Assembly (NCBI GenBank): GCA_037045585.1
Contig: JBAOIR010000072.1
Span: 1 to 64,000, forward strand
From: SSF14 sp037045585
GTDB lineage: Bacteria > Actinomycetota > Acidimicrobiia > Acidimicrobiales > Microtrichaceae
Direction: 5' to 3'
Length of the DNA: 64,000 bases
This document shows positions 1 through 8,757 of this stretch, piece by piece (within the stretch, counting starts at the first letter, position 1; each line of letters opens with the position of its first letter). The notes under the pieces were generated by a model, which ran no database searches, was not told the origin of the DNA, and worked only from the letters and a program-made list of their open reading frames with translations. The position numbers were made by a program, and so were the translations under genes.

Positions 1-805
1 GCTGGTATTCCGCGGCGCGCTGCGTGGCGCCCGAGAAACTGACCCAGCCCACGCGGTAACCCGCCGCCCGATACACCTTCGAGAGACCCGAAAGCGTGGC
101 GCACAGCGTGTCGTTGACCAGCGAGGCAATGGGCACGAAGGGCGTGTTCTCGTAGGTGATGCCGTCGTAGATCTCGTCGGAGAACACCATGAGGCCGTGC
201 TTCTCGGCCACGCGCGCCAGGCCCTCGAGCACCTCGCGCGGATACACCGCGCCCGTGGGATTGTTCGGATTGATGACCACCAGTGCGCGCGTGCGCGGGG
301 TGATCAGCGCTTCGACTTCCTTCGGATCGGGAAGGAAGCCGTTTTCCGGACGGCAGGGGTAGTGCACCGGCTTGCCGCCATTGAGCGTGACGGCCGCGGT
401 CCACAGCGGATAGTCGGGCGCCGGCACCAGCACTTCGTCGCCGGCGCTCAGCAGCGCGCGCAGCGCCATGTCGATGAGCTCGGAGGTGCCGTTGCCAATG
501 AAAATGGTTTCAGGAGAGCCACCGCGCGCGCCGCGGTTCTGCTGCTGCAGCAGGATGGCCTCGCGCGCCGGATAGATGCCCTTCTGGTAGCAGTAGCCCT
601 CTGCCTGGTGCAGGTTCTGCACCAGCGCCAGCCGCAGGATCTCCGGAGTGCGGAAGCCATACGCGCCCGGGTTGCCGATGTTGAGCGAGATGATCTCGTA
701 GCCCTGGCGCTCCAGCTCGATGGCCCGGCGCGCCAGTGCGCCACGGATCTCGTAGCGGACGTTCTTCAGGCCATCGCTGGGCTTGATGCTGGCTTCACTT
801 TTCAT
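1..805 (-). CDS. alaA: AlaA-like alanine/pyruvate aminotransferase, C-terminus cut by window edge
   Basis: Class I/II PLP-dependent aminotransferase; 268 codons are visible and the C-terminal part lies beyond base 1. Family role: reversible transfer of the amino group from glutamate to pyruvate, giving alanine, in the cytoplasm. Seen in the sequence: an N-terminal NIGNP motif near residues 42-46, a PAPDYPLWTAAV stretch near 128-139, INPNNPTGAVY near 179-188, the SDEIYDGI aspartate region near 209-216, and the PLP-lysine motif SGLSKVYRAAG with Lys near 243. These match E. coli AlaA closely along the visible length. The ATG at 805 is the natural start. The gene diverges from etfB with about 80 bp between the starts. 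Assignment to AlaA over other alanine-type transaminases rests on overall resemblance from memory. Confidence 0.85.
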   Translation of the reverse strand, partial: MKSEASIKPSDGLKNVRYEIRGALARRAIELERQGYEIISLNIGNPGAYGFRTPEILRLALVQNLHQAEGYCYQKGIYPAREAILLQQQNRGARGGSPETIFIGNGTSELIDMALRALLSAGDEVLVPAPDYPLWTAAVTLNGGKPVHYPCRPENGFLPDPKEVEALITPRTRALVVINPNNPTGAVYPREVLEGLARVAEKHGLMVFSDEIYDGITYENTPFVPIASLVNDTLCATLSGLSKVYRAAGYRVGWVSFSGATQRAAEYQ

Positions 806-849
806 CCGGAAAGTTTAGCCCTGCCAGGGGCCGCATGGCCAGAACCGCG

Positions 850-855
850 TATACT
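850..855 (+). promoter_or_regulatory. Candidate -10 box for etfBA
   Basis: TATACT lies 32 bases before the etfB ATG and is followed by TGCGC. A near-identical TATACT/GCGC context precedes ilvC at 11583. No convincing -35 box is visible, so this is a weak promoter call. Confidence 0.35.
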
Positions 856-886
856 TGCGCCCCGGTATTGGGCCGCAATTTCCAGC

Positions 887-1633
887 ATGAAACGCATATT
901 TGTAGGCATTAAGCGCGTCGTCGATTACAACATTCGAATTCGCGTAAAACCTGATAACACAGGTGTCATCACGGATGGCGTCAAACAGAGCATCAACCCG
1001 TTTGACGAAATCGCCCTCGAAGAGGCGCTGCGCCTGAAGGAAAAGGGCCTGGCCGACGAGGTGGTCGTCGCCTCCATCGGTCCTGCCGAGGTCCAGAACC
1101 AGCTGCGCACGGCGCTCGCCATGGGCGCCGATCGCGCGCTGCTGGTGGAAGCCACGGGCATCGAGCCGCTGGATGCGGCGCGCATCCTGCTGAAGCTGGT
1201 GGAGCGCGAGCAGCCGCTGCTCGTGCTGCTCGGCAAGCAGGCCATCGACGACGACAACAACCAGACGGGCCAGATGCTGGCAGGCCTGTGGGATCGCCCG
1301 CAGGCCACCTTCGCCTCGAAGGTGGAAATCAACGGCAGCACTGCGCGCGTCACGCGCGAGGTGGACGCGGGCCTCGAAACGCTCGAGGTCGACCTGCCCG
1401 CCGTGATCACCACCGACCTGCGCCTGAACGAACCGCGTTTCGTGAAGCTGCCCGACATCATCAAGGCCAAGAAGAAACCGCTCGAAACCCTCACTCCCGC
1501 CGCGCTCGGCATCACGCCGCGCAGCCGCGTGAAGGCGGTTCACTTCGCGCCGCCCGCGCTGCGGCAGAAGGGCATCGTGGTGAAGGATGTGAACGAACTG
1601 GTGTCGCAGCTGGCGGCCAAGGGACTTATCTGA
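887..1633 (+). CDS. etfB: Electron transfer flavoprotein beta subunit
   Basis: 248-residue ETF beta subunit. With EtfA it forms a soluble FAD/AMP heterodimer that collects electrons from acyl-CoA and related dehydrogenases and passes them to ETF:quinone oxidoreductase. Diagnostic stretches seen: VDYNIRIRVK near the N-terminus, KQAIDDDNNQTGQMLAG mid-protein (nucleotide-binding region), and LPDIIKAKKKPLE near residue 190, which corresponds to the dehydrogenase recognition loop of group I ETFs. I start at ATG 887 because homology begins there; the same frame is open further upstream but that part has no ETF character. The stop overlaps the first copy of a short direct repeat leading to etfA, 41 bp before the etfA start. 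Length is typical of the family. Confidence 0.95.
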   Translation: MKRIFVGIKRVVDYNIRIRVKPDNTGVITDGVKQSINPFDEIALEEALRLKEKGLADEVVVASIGPAEVQNQLRTALAMGADRALLVEATGIEPLDAARILLKLVEREQPLLVLLGKQAIDDDNNQTGQMLAGLWDRPQATFASKVEINGSTARVTREVDAGLETLEVDLPAVITTDLRLNEPRFVKLPDIIKAKKKPLETLTPAALGITPRSRVKAVHFAPPALRQKGIVVKDVNELVSQLAAKGLI

Positions 1634-1681
1634 TGTCGCGAGCAACCCGGTTTTCGACCGCGGGAGTCACCTGATGTCGCG
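1630..1681 (+). repeat. Direct repeat of the etfB stop / etfA start context
   Basis: The 11 bases CTGATGTCGCG occur at 1630-1640, overlapping the etfB stop, and again at 1671-1681, spanning the etfA ATG. Between them a 13-codon frame opens with ATG at 1633 and closes with TGA at 1672-1674, overlapping the etfA ATG. This is consistent with a local duplication that leaves a mini-cistron coupling the two genes. Confidence 0.6.
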
Positions 1682-2621
1682 CGTACTCGTCATTGCCGAA
1701 TTCGGCGCATCCCTCGACGCCACCGCCAAGTGCGTGCGCTGCGCCACCGGCCTGCCCGGGGCCAGCATCGACGTGGTCGTCTTCGGCAGCGGCATCGCGG
1801 CCGTGGCCGCTGCCGCCGCCCGGCTCGCCGGTGTCACGCGAGTGCTCGCCTGCGACAGCGAGGCCAACCGCAATGCACTGGCCGCGGTGCTCGCGCCGCA
1901 GGTAGCCCGGCTTGCCGCCGGCTACACACATGTATTTGCGCCCTCCACCACCTTCGGCAAAGACCTTCTGCCGCGCGTGGCGGCGCTCATCGATGCGCCC
2001 ATGCTCAGCGACATCATGGCCGTGGAATCCGCCACTCGCTTCCGCCGTCCGATCTATGCCGGCAACGCCATCCTCACGGTCGAGGTAGAGGGCTCGCCGC
2101 AGGTCTTGGGCACGGTGCGAATCGCATCGTTCGACGCGGTGGCCCAGGATGGCGCGGCCAGCGTCGAATCCATTGCGCCCGATACGCCCTCCATCACCCA
2201 TACCCGCTTTGCCGGCATCGCGGCCTCCGGTGGCGATCGCCCCGACCTGCAGGCGGCGCGTCGCGTCGTATCCGGCGGACGGGCGCTTGGCAGCGCCGAC
2301 AAGTTCGGCTTGATCTACGAGCTGGCCGACACGCTGGGCGCCGCCGTGGGCGCCTCTCGCGCGGCCGTGGACGCGGGCTATGCCCCCAACGACCTGCAGG
2401 TGGGCCAGACCGGCAAGATCATCGCGCCGGAGCTGTACATCGCCGTGGGCATTTCGGGCGCCATCCAGCACATGACGGGCATCAAGGATGCGCGCACCAT
2501 CGTGGCCATCAACAAGGATGCGGACGCGCCGATTTTCGAGGCCGCTGACTACGGCCTGGTGGCGGACCTGTTCGAGGTGTTGCCGCAGCTGACCGCTGCG
2601 CAAGACGTCCGGCTGACCTAG
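1674..2621 (+). CDS. etfA: Electron transfer flavoprotein alpha subunit
   Basis: 315-residue ETF alpha subunit, partner of EtfB; its C-terminal domain carries most of the FAD site. Seen: an N-terminal Rossmann-like half, then the C-terminal FAD signature from about residue 205 (VSGGRALGSADKFGL), with QVGQTGKIIAPELYIAVGIS, SGAIQHMTGIKDA and NKDADAPIFEAADYG in the expected order. The ATG at 1674 has GGGAG about 8 bases upstream. Translation is probably coupled to etfB through the short intervening frame. The stop codon shares the palindrome CTAG (2618-2621) with the stop of the convergent peroxiredoxin gene. Confidence 0.95.
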   Translation: MSRVLVIAEFGASLDATAKCVRCATGLPGASIDVVVFGSGIAAVAAAAARLAGVTRVLACDSEANRNALAAVLAPQVARLAAGYTHVFAPSTTFGKDLLPRVAALIDAPMLSDIMAVESATRFRRPIYAGNAILTVEVEGSPQVLGTVRIASFDAVAQDGAASVESIAPDTPSITHTRFAGIAASGGDRPDLQAARRVVSGGRALGSADKFGLIYELADTLGAAVGASRAAVDAGYAPNDLQVGQTGKIIAPELYIAVGISGAIQHMTGIKDARTIVAINKDADAPIFEAADYGLVADLFEVLPQLTAAQDVRLT

Positions 2622-3100
2622 AGCCGGGCTAGCAGGTAGTCGGCGGCGGAGACCTTGAACTCTCCGCCCTGCTCCACGTGCAGCTGCTCGACCACGCCGT
2701 TCTTCACGACCATGGCAAAGCGCTGCGAGCGCTGACCCATGCCAAAGCCGGAGGCGTCGAGCCCCAGCCCAAGCGCGCGGGCGTATTCTCCGTTGCCGTC
2801 GGCCAGCATCAGCACCTTGTCGCCCACTGCGGCTGACTTGCCCCAGGCCTTCATCACGAACACATCGTTCACCGACATGCAGGCGATGGTATCGATGCCC
2901 TTGGCACGGATCTGGTCCGCCAGCTCGACGTAGCCCGGCAGGTGCCGGGCATCGCATGTGGGGGTAAAGGCGCCGGGCACTGCAAAGAACAGCACCCGTT
3001 TGCCATCGAACAGCTGCGCGGTGGTCAGGTCGGCAAGCCCGTCGCTGGTGGCGATCTTGAACTTGCCTACCGGAACCTTCTCGCCTGCCGCGATGGTCAT
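2618..3100 (-). CDS. Peroxiredoxin (Prx5-type)
   Basis: 160-residue thiol peroxidase of the Prx5/hybrid peroxiredoxin group, reducing H2O2 or organic hydroperoxides with glutathione or thioredoxin-like donors. The peroxidatic cysteine is Cys49 in PGAFTPTCDARHLPGY, the classic PxxxTxxC active site. SVNDVFVMKAWGK and the C-terminal RSQRFAMVV stretch also fit the family. The length is that of a stand-alone Prx without a fused glutaredoxin domain. It converges on etfA, and the two genes end on one shared CTAG. The 13-bp gap to the TPR gene upstream makes co-transcription with the TonB operon possible but unproven. Confidence 0.92.
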   Translation of the reverse strand: MTIAAGEKVPVGKFKIATSDGLADLTTAQLFDGKRVLFFAVPGAFTPTCDARHLPGYVELADQIRAKGIDTIACMSVNDVFVMKAWGKSAAVGDKVLMLADGNGEYARALGLGLDASGFGMGQRSQRFAMVVKNGVVEQLHVEQGGEFKVSAADYLLARL

Positions 3101-3113
3101 TGCGCTGCCTTCC

Positions 3114-4340
3114 TTACTGGACGTACAGCGACCAGAGCTTGGCGATGCGCGTGCTGGCCGGATCTTCCGTCTTCACGGCCTTGAACGACTTCAGCGCGCC
3201 GGCCTTGTCACCAGCGCGGGCCTGCGCGATGCCCAGCGTGAGCTGCGCATCGGCGAGGTTCTTCAGGCCACCCTTGGTGATACCCGCATTGAGCGCGGCA
3301 ACGGCCTTGTCGTTCTGGCCGTAGCTCAGGTACGCATTGCCCAGCGCCACGTCCAGATCCCCGGTCTTGGCGGTCTTGGCCTCGACCTCGAGCTTCGGCA
3401 GCGACGCCTGGTCCTTGGCCGTGGAGTCCTTCAGGGAAGTGAGCATGCGCGCGGTGCGATCCTTGTCACGCGGCTCGACGAACACATTGGCCGCGTTGCC
3501 GGCATCCAGGACAATCTTCGCCTCGCCGGGGTTGCCGCCACTGATGGCCAGCTCAGCCATCTCGGCGTAGTCGCTCGGCTGCTGCATGGTCTGCGTGGCG
3601 ACCATCAGGCGATAGACCTGCAGCGTCTGCCGGTCCGTCAGCTTCAGCTTGCGCACCGAATACAGCAGGTTGTTCCAGTACTCCTTCTTCGGGTAGTACA
3701 TCACCAGCTTCTCGAGCGTGTCGGCGGAGCCGGTGTTGTTGTTGCCGCGCTCGTAGGCGCTGCGCAGCAGGATCAGCGTCTGTTCCTTGGGCTGCTGGCC
3801 GCGGCTTTCCTGGTCCTTCACGTAGTCGGCGATGAACTTGGCCGCCTCTTCGTGCTTGTTCTGCAGGTAGAGGCCCTGCCCGACCACGGTGTAGATCTCG
3901 GCATCGGCGCCGCCGGCCTTGATGACGCGATTGCCGAGCTCGACCGACTTGGCGTAGTTCTTCTGCTGGTAGTGGATGACCGCCAGGCTCTTGGTGAACT
4001 GCGCCTGCTGCGCCGCGGGCATGAAGCCCGACTCCAGCTGCGCCTCGATGGCCTTCACGGCTTCGGTGTTGTTGCCCAGGCGCTGGTAGCAGGTGCCCAG
4101 CAGCTGATTGGCCACATAGGAATCGAAAGCCGTGCGACCTGCAAGATCGTTGCCTTCCTGCGCCTTCTTGACGCATTCGTTCCAGTTCTTGGCCTGGTAG
4201 GCATCATTGGCGGCCTTCAGGATCTTGGCGGCGCCCTTGGACACCTGGGGACCTTCGCCCGCCCAGACAGCCGTGGAGCCCGCCATGCCGGCGGCCAGAG
4301 CGACGGCCGCAGCGACGGCCGGAAACAGAGATTTCGACAT
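3114..4340 (-). CDS. Secreted tetratricopeptide-repeat protein of the TonB operon
   Basis: About 408 residues from the preferred ATG at 4340, which begins a clear signal peptide (MSKSLFPAVAAAVALAAGM followed by VWA, cleavage likely after Ala). An in-frame ATG nine codons upstream at 4367 would put charged residues before it. The mature part is helical TPR-like repeats (for example YVANQLLGTCYQRLGNNTEAV and VVGQGLYLQNKHEEAAKFI), ending with two more repeats before a WSLYVQ tail. It is the last gene of a leftward tonB-exbB-exbD-exbD group. In related gammaproteobacteria such TPR proteins accompany TonB/ExbBD sets and are taken to be periplasmic accessory factors. The exact role is not known. 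Confidence 0.85.
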   Translation of the reverse strand: MSKSLFPAVAAAVALAAGMAGSTAVWAGEGPQVSKGAAKILKAANDAYQAKNWNECVKKAQEGNDLAGRTAFDSYVANQLLGTCYQRLGNNTEAVKAIEAQLESGFMPAAQQAQFTKSLAVIHYQQKNYAKSVELGNRVIKAGGADAEIYTVVGQGLYLQNKHEEAAKFIADYVKDQESRGQQPKEQTLILLRSAYERGNNNTGSADTLEKLVMYYPKKEYWNNLLYSVRKLKLTDRQTLQVYRLMVATQTMQQPSDYAEMAELAISGGNPGEAKIVLDAGNAANVFVEPRDKDRTARMLTSLKDSTAKDQASLPKLEVEAKTAKTGDLDVALGNAYLSYGQNDKAVAALNAGITKGGLKNLADAQLTLGIAQARAGDKAGALKSFKAVKTEDPASTRIAKLWSLYVQ

Positions 4341-4470
4341 GTACGACCCCTTGCTCGACTTGCTCATGAGCGCCTCAACTGGAAATGTTCCTGTCTGTAG
4401 CAGGTTTATCGCAACCTGCTGAACTGGGGCTGAAAAGCCCCCGTCAAGTGCATCTGACCCCCTGCCAGGA

Positions 4471-5349
4471 TCAGTCGCGGAATTCCGTCACGTTGGTGAA
4501 GCCCATCTTCACCATCTTGGCCCGCTGGGCCGAAGCCATCACATTGGCCACCACGTCGTACCGGGCGCGACGATTGGGGCGCAGGTGGATTTCCGGCTGA
4601 ACATCCTTCGCGGCCTCGCGGCGGAAGTAGGAATCGAGCGTGGCGATGCTCGTCACCGGGGTGACCTGATTCCAGATGATGGTGCCGTCGAAATCGATTT
4701 CGATGTCGATGACTTCAGGCGGAACCGGAGGCGGCGGCGCATCCGTCGGCCTCGGCATGTCCAGCAATACGCCGTGATTCTGCGTGGGCAGCGTCACGAT
4801 CAGCATGACCAGCAGCACGAGCATCACGTCGATGAGCGGCGTCGTGTTGACATCGCACATCGGCTCTTCGGAGCCGCCAGAGGAAACATTCATCGACATG
4901 TTGGTTCTCTCGAAAGACCTTAATTGACTCGCGGCCTTGGGCTCGGTGAGGAAGGACACCTTCTGCAGGCCCGACTGCTGGATGACGAACAGCACGCGCG
5001 CCACGTTTTCATAGCGGGCGTTGCGGTCGGCCTTCAGGTGCAGTTCCGGCTGGGGATCCAGCCGGGCCTGCTCGACCATCAGTTCCAGCAGCTTGGCGCG
5101 GTCCTCGACCCGGCCACCCCGCCAGTACACGTTGCCATCCCGGTCGATGGAGACCGGGATGTCTTCGGGCTTGGTCTGGGTGGCGATATTGCGCGGGTCG
5201 GGCAGATCGACCTTCACGGTAGGCACGATCACCGGAATGGTGATGAGGAAGATGATCAGCATCACCAACATCACGTCCACGAGGGGCGTGGTGTTGATGT
5301 CCGACATCACCTTGTCGTCACCATCGGATCCGGGAACACTCATCGACAT
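4471..5349 (-). CDS. exbD: Two ExbD domains in one open frame (probably two genes)
   Basis: 292 codons encoding two complete ExbD/TolR-type subunits in tandem, which with ExbB convert proton motive force into movement of TonB. First copy, 5349 to about 4920: MSDINTTPLVDVMLVMLIIF, i.e. a TM helix with the proton-path Asp, then a periplasmic domain ending FLTEPKAAS. Second copy, ATG 4899 to 4471: CDVNTTPLIDVMLVLLVMLI, then its own periplasmic domain. Relatives carry two separate exbD genes. Here a TAA lies at 4922-4920 one frame over, exactly where the first protein should end, and a GAGAG-type ribosome site precedes ATG 4899. A one-base indel near 4930 would create this fusion, so I suspect two genes (4920-5349 and 4471-4899) merged by a sequence error. 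A real fusion is not excluded. Confidence 0.85.
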   Translation of the reverse strand: MSMSVPGSDGDDKVMSDINTTPLVDVMLVMLIIFLITIPVIVPTVKVDLPDPRNIATQTKPEDIPVSIDRDGNVYWRGGRVEDRAKLLELMVEQARLDPQPELHLKADRNARYENVARVLFVIQQSGLQKVSFLTEPKAASQLRSFERTNMSMNVSSGGSEEPMCDVNTTPLIDVMLVLLVMLIVTLPTQNHGVLLDMPRPTDAPPPPVPPEVIDIEIDFDGTIIWNQVTPVTSIATLDSYFRREAAKDVQPEIHLRPNRRARYDVVANVMASAQRAKMVKMGFTNVTEFRD

Positions 5350-5387
5350 GGTCTTGATCCCTTAAAGGTCGTTTGCCCGAAGCCGTC

Positions 5388-6134
5388 TTACTTCTTGACC
5401 GCAGCAGCAGGCGCCGCCGGACGTGCAGCAGGCACATCAGGCTTCACGCCGCCGATCAGGTTGGCTTCGAGGTCGCCGGTGAACTCGCGCATGATGTCCT
5501 GGATGTGCTTGTTGCGCTTCAGCAGGATGTTGTACGCGAACACGGCGGGCACCGCGACCAGCAGGCCGAGCGCGGTCATGATGAGCGCCTCGCCGACGGG
5601 GCCGGCCACCTTGTCGATCGACGGCTGACCCGACAGACCGATCTTGATGAGGGCGTTCAGGATGCCGTACACCGTGCCGAGCAGGCCGACGAACGGAGCC
5701 GTCGAACCCACCGTGGCCAGGAACGACAGGCCAGCGGACAGCTTGCCGTTCAGGCTGTCGACCGAGCGCGTCAGCGCCATGCCGAGCCAGTCGCGCAGGC
5801 TGATGCGATCGCCCAGGCGACCCTCGTGGTGCGCCGCAGCGCGGATGGCGCTCTCGGCGATCACGCGGAAGTCGTCATCCTTCGGCAGGCGGTCGGCACC
5901 CTCGCGGGCAGAACCGGCAGCCCAGAAGTTCTTCTCTACGTTATGCGCCGCCTTGGTCAGGCGGTACTGGTCCCAGTACTTGGTGAAGGTGATGTACCAG
6001 GACACCAGCGACATGATCAGCAGCGCGCCCAGAATCGTGTACGAGACCGGCGTACCGTGGGTGATGAGTGCCTCGATACCATACGGGTTGCTGGTAGCGG
6101 CATCGGCCGCAGCGGCCGCGACTTCGTTTTCCAT
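5388..6134 (-). CDS. exbB: ExbB/TolQ/MotA-family proton channel
   Basis: 248-residue inner-membrane protein. ExbB pentamers surround ExbD and form the proton channel that energises TonB. Three TM segments are visible: YTILGALLIMSLVSWYITF near 33-51, AGLSFLATVGSTAPFVGLLGTV near 137-158, and EALIMTALGLLVAVPAVFAYN near 185-205. The conserved GLLGTVYGI and APFVGL motifs of the MotA/TolQ/ExbB domain are present. The Ala/Pro-rich tail after residue 230 is cytoplasmic. The gene is 60 bp downstream of tonB and 38 bp upstream of the exbD frame, in one operon. Confidence 0.93.
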   Translation of the reverse strand: MENEVAAAAADAATSNPYGIEALITHGTPVSYTILGALLIMSLVSWYITFTKYWDQYRLTKAAHNVEKNFWAAGSAREGADRLPKDDDFRVIAESAIRAAAHHEGRLGDRISLRDWLGMALTRSVDSLNGKLSAGLSFLATVGSTAPFVGLLGTVYGILNALIKIGLSGQPSIDKVAGPVGEALIMTALGLLVAVPAVFAYNILLKRNKHIQDIMREFTGDLEANLIGGVKPDVPAARPAAPAAAVKK

Positions 6135-6194
6135 TTGTATCCTCGATTACTGAGCAGATCCGTACAGGACGGGGGTTGTTGACGCGAAAGAAAT

Positions 6195-6845
6195 CTATCT
6201 CTTGGGCAGCTGGAAGCGGATGGGCACGGTGCCGCAGGCATCGTCCACGGGCTTGCCATCTACAGTCGGCGGCGTGAAGCGCAGCAGCTTGGCCACCTTC
6301 ACACCGGCCTCATCCAGCCGCTGGAACCCGGAAGTTTCTTCTGTTTCGGCCGTCTTCACGCGGCCATTGATTCCGATGTAGACCTTGATCTTGGCGACAC
6401 CCTCTTCTTCCAGGCGGCGGGAAGTCTCGGGGTAGTAGTCGTCAACACTGGGCTGCGTGGACTTCGGGTTCAGTTTCAGTGCCGTGCGCACCACCTGACG
6501 GGGCGGCGGCGGCGGCGGCGGCGCCGGTGGCTGCGGCTTGTCCGTGACGTTGCTGATCGCGTTCGTCGGCGGAGCGTCGGCGGTAATGGTGATGTCGATG
6601 ACCGGCGGCGGCACTTCTACCGGCGGCAGTTCCATCTTGGGCGGCGGCGGCGGCGGAGGCGGTTCTTCCTCCTTCACCTCGTTGACGATGTCCACCTTGA
6701 TGGGCTCGGTGATGGACTCGAGGAGCTTGACGGCCAGGCCGCTCTTCAGCGCCCAGAACAGCACGATATGGAACAGGATGAGCGCGACCATGAAGCCGCC
6801 GCGTCGGGATAGCCAGTTGCCATTCGAATGTGTGTATACGCCCAT
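6195..6845 (-). CDS. tonB: TonB-family energy transducer
   Basis: 216 residues. An N-terminal TM anchor lies around residues 18-40 (FMVALILFHIVLFWALKSG). A long Pro-rich periplasmic spacer follows, with runs of eight and seven prolines near residues 62 and 112, then a C-terminal TonB domain with VDDYYPETSRRLEEEGVAKI and the terminal beta strand TVPIRFQLPKR. The protein spans the periplasm and delivers ExbBD-derived energy to outer-membrane TonB-dependent receptors. It is the first gene of the leftward operon. AGAGAG sits just upstream of its ATG and about 220 bp of upstream DNA is free for a promoter. No receptor gene is in view. Confidence 0.92.
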   Translation of the reverse strand: MGVYTHSNGNWLSRRGGFMVALILFHIVLFWALKSGLAVKLLESITEPIKVDIVNEVKEEEPPPPPPPPKMELPPVEVPPPVIDITITADAPPTNAISNVTDKPQPPAPPPPPPPRQVVRTALKLNPKSTQPSVDDYYPETSRRLEEEGVAKIKVYIGINGRVKTAETEETSGFQRLDEAGVKVAKLLRFTPPTVDGKPVDDACGTVPIRFQLPKR

Positions 6846-7065
6846 GATCTCTCTTTTTCTAATCAGCGCTGGCCTTTCAGCCTGACCCCGTTGTGCGAGC
6901 GCCGCAAATTAGCGACGTTTGTGTTCCCGCGCAAGTATTGCGTCGACTGTACCCCGTGTGGCAATGCCGAGACAACCACGGCGCTGCAACAAAACCAATC
7001 ATCAGGGACATCAATCATCAGGTTGCTGCGGATATCGAATCAACTGTAAAGCAAGCCGCAATCAT
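6846..7065 (+). other. Intergenic region between tonB and the end of ilvD
   Basis: Two leftward genes flank 220 bp that should hold the tonB promoter and the ilvD 3' region. I see no convincing terminator hairpin, Fur-type palindrome or small gene. The stretch is less GC-rich than its surroundings. Confidence 0.4.
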
Positions 7066-8757
7066 TCACGAGGTGACCGCGCCGCGACTGGCGCTGCTCA
7101 CGGTTCGCGCATAACGCGCGAGCACACCTCGTGTTGCATAGGGTTTTCCCGCGCGCCAGGCCTTTTTCCGCGCCTTCATCTGGGCCGCCGAAACCTCGAC
7201 GCTGATGCTGCGGCGCTTCGGGCATCGATGGTGATGCGATCGCCGTCGCGCAGCAGGCCGATCGGGCCGCCCAGGCCGGCCTCGGGCGTGACATGGCCGA
7301 CGACGAAGCCGTGGCTGCCGCCGGAGAAGCGGCCGTCGGTGATCAGCGCGACCTCGTCGCCCAGGCCTTGCCCATGATCGCGCCGGTCGGGCTGAGCATC
7401 TCGCGCATGCCGGGGCCGCCCTGCGGCCCTTCGTAGCGGATGACGACCACGTCGCCCGCCTTCACCTTGCCGTCGAGGATCGCTGCAGCGCCGTCTCCTC
7501 GCCTTCGAACACGCGCGCCTTGCCGGTGAAAGTGAGGCCTTCCTTGCCGGTGATCTTGGCGACCGCGCCCTCCGGCGCGAGATTGCCGTAGAGAACGACC
7601 AGGTGGCTGTCGTTCTTGATGGGTTTGTCGAAGCGGCGGATGATGTCCTGCCCGGCCGGATAGGGCTTCACGTCGGCCAGGTTCTCGGCCACGGTCTTGC
7701 CGGTGACGGTCATGCAGTCGCCGTGCAGCAGGCCGCCGTCGAGCAGCATCTTCATCAGCGGCTGGATGCCGCCGATGGCGACCAGCTCCGACATCACGTA
7801 CTTGCCGCTCGGCCGCAGGTCGGCCAGCACCGGCACCCGCTTGCCGATGCGCGTGAAGTCGTCGAGCGTGAGCTTCACGCCCGCCGCGTGCGCCATGGCC
7901 AGCAGGTGCAGCACCGCGTTGGTGGAGCCGCCGAGCGCGATCACCACCGTGATGGCGTTCTCGAAGGCCTTGCGGCGTCAGGATGTCGCGCGGCTTGATG
8001 CCCGCTTCACCAGCTCGACCACGGCCGCGCCGGCGCGCCGGCAGTCGTGAGCTTGTCGCGGCGAGATCGCCTCCTGCGCGGAGCTGTTCGGGCAGGCTCA
8101 TGCCCAGCGCCTCGATGGCCGAGGCCATGGTGTTGGCGGTGTACATGCCGCCGCAGGAGCCCGCGCCGGGAATCGCGGTGCGCTCGACTTCGAGCAGCTG
8201 CGCCGTCGCATGACGCTTGCCGGCGGCGTGCGCGCCGACCGCCTCGAAGACCGAGACGATGTCGCCGTGGCTTGGCGCCGGGCAGGATCGTGCCGCCGTA
8301 GACGAAGACCGACGGCCGGTTCAGCCGCGCCATGGCCATCACGCAGCCGGGCATGTTCTTGTCGCAGCCGCCGATGGCCACGAAGCCGTCGAAGCCCTCG
8401 GCGCCCACGACCGTCTCGATCGAGTCGGCGATCACCTCGCGCGACACCAGCGAATACCTCATGCCGGCCGTGCCCATCGAGATGCCGTCGGAGACGGTGA
8501 TGGTGTTGAAGATCACCGCCTTGCCGCCCGCCGCGTCGACGCCCGCCGCCGCTTCCCGGGCCAGCTGGTCGATGTGCATGTTGCAGGGCGTGACCATGCT
8601 CCAGGTCGAGGCGATGCCGATCTGCGGCTTCTTGAAATCCGCGTCGGTGAAGCCGACGGCGCGCAGCATGGCGCGGCTGGGCGCCTGTTCTTCACGCCGT
8701 CGACCACCTGGCTTCGAATGGGCGCGCGGATTGACGGACCTTCTTTGCCTTGCTCAT
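7066..8757 (-). pseudogene. ilvD: Dihydroxy-acid dehydratase, full length but broken by many indels
   Basis: Fe-S dehydratase of valine/isoleucine biosynthesis, making 2-keto acids from dihydroxy acids. All parts of the family are present in order but in different frames: start MSKAKK at 8757, then TPCNMHID, IGGCDKNMPGC, AGSCGGMYTANTM, IALGGSTNAVLHLLAMAH, GQDIIRRFDKPIKN, YEGPQGGPGMREML, ITDGRFSGGSHGFVVGH, and the tail ending at TGA 7066. At least six single-base shifts are needed (for example near 8685, where one G seems missing in AACAGGCGCC, and near 8262, 8085, 7985, 7485, 7365 and 7215). The span, about 564 codons, is normal for IlvD. Even spacing of indels with intact coding between them points to sequencing error, not decay. 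The start overlaps the MFS stop by ATGA. Confidence 0.85.

Noticed and set aside
2958..4400. A 480-codon plus-strand frame
   Set aside because: Antisense to the peroxiredoxin and TPR genes, which have clear family matches.
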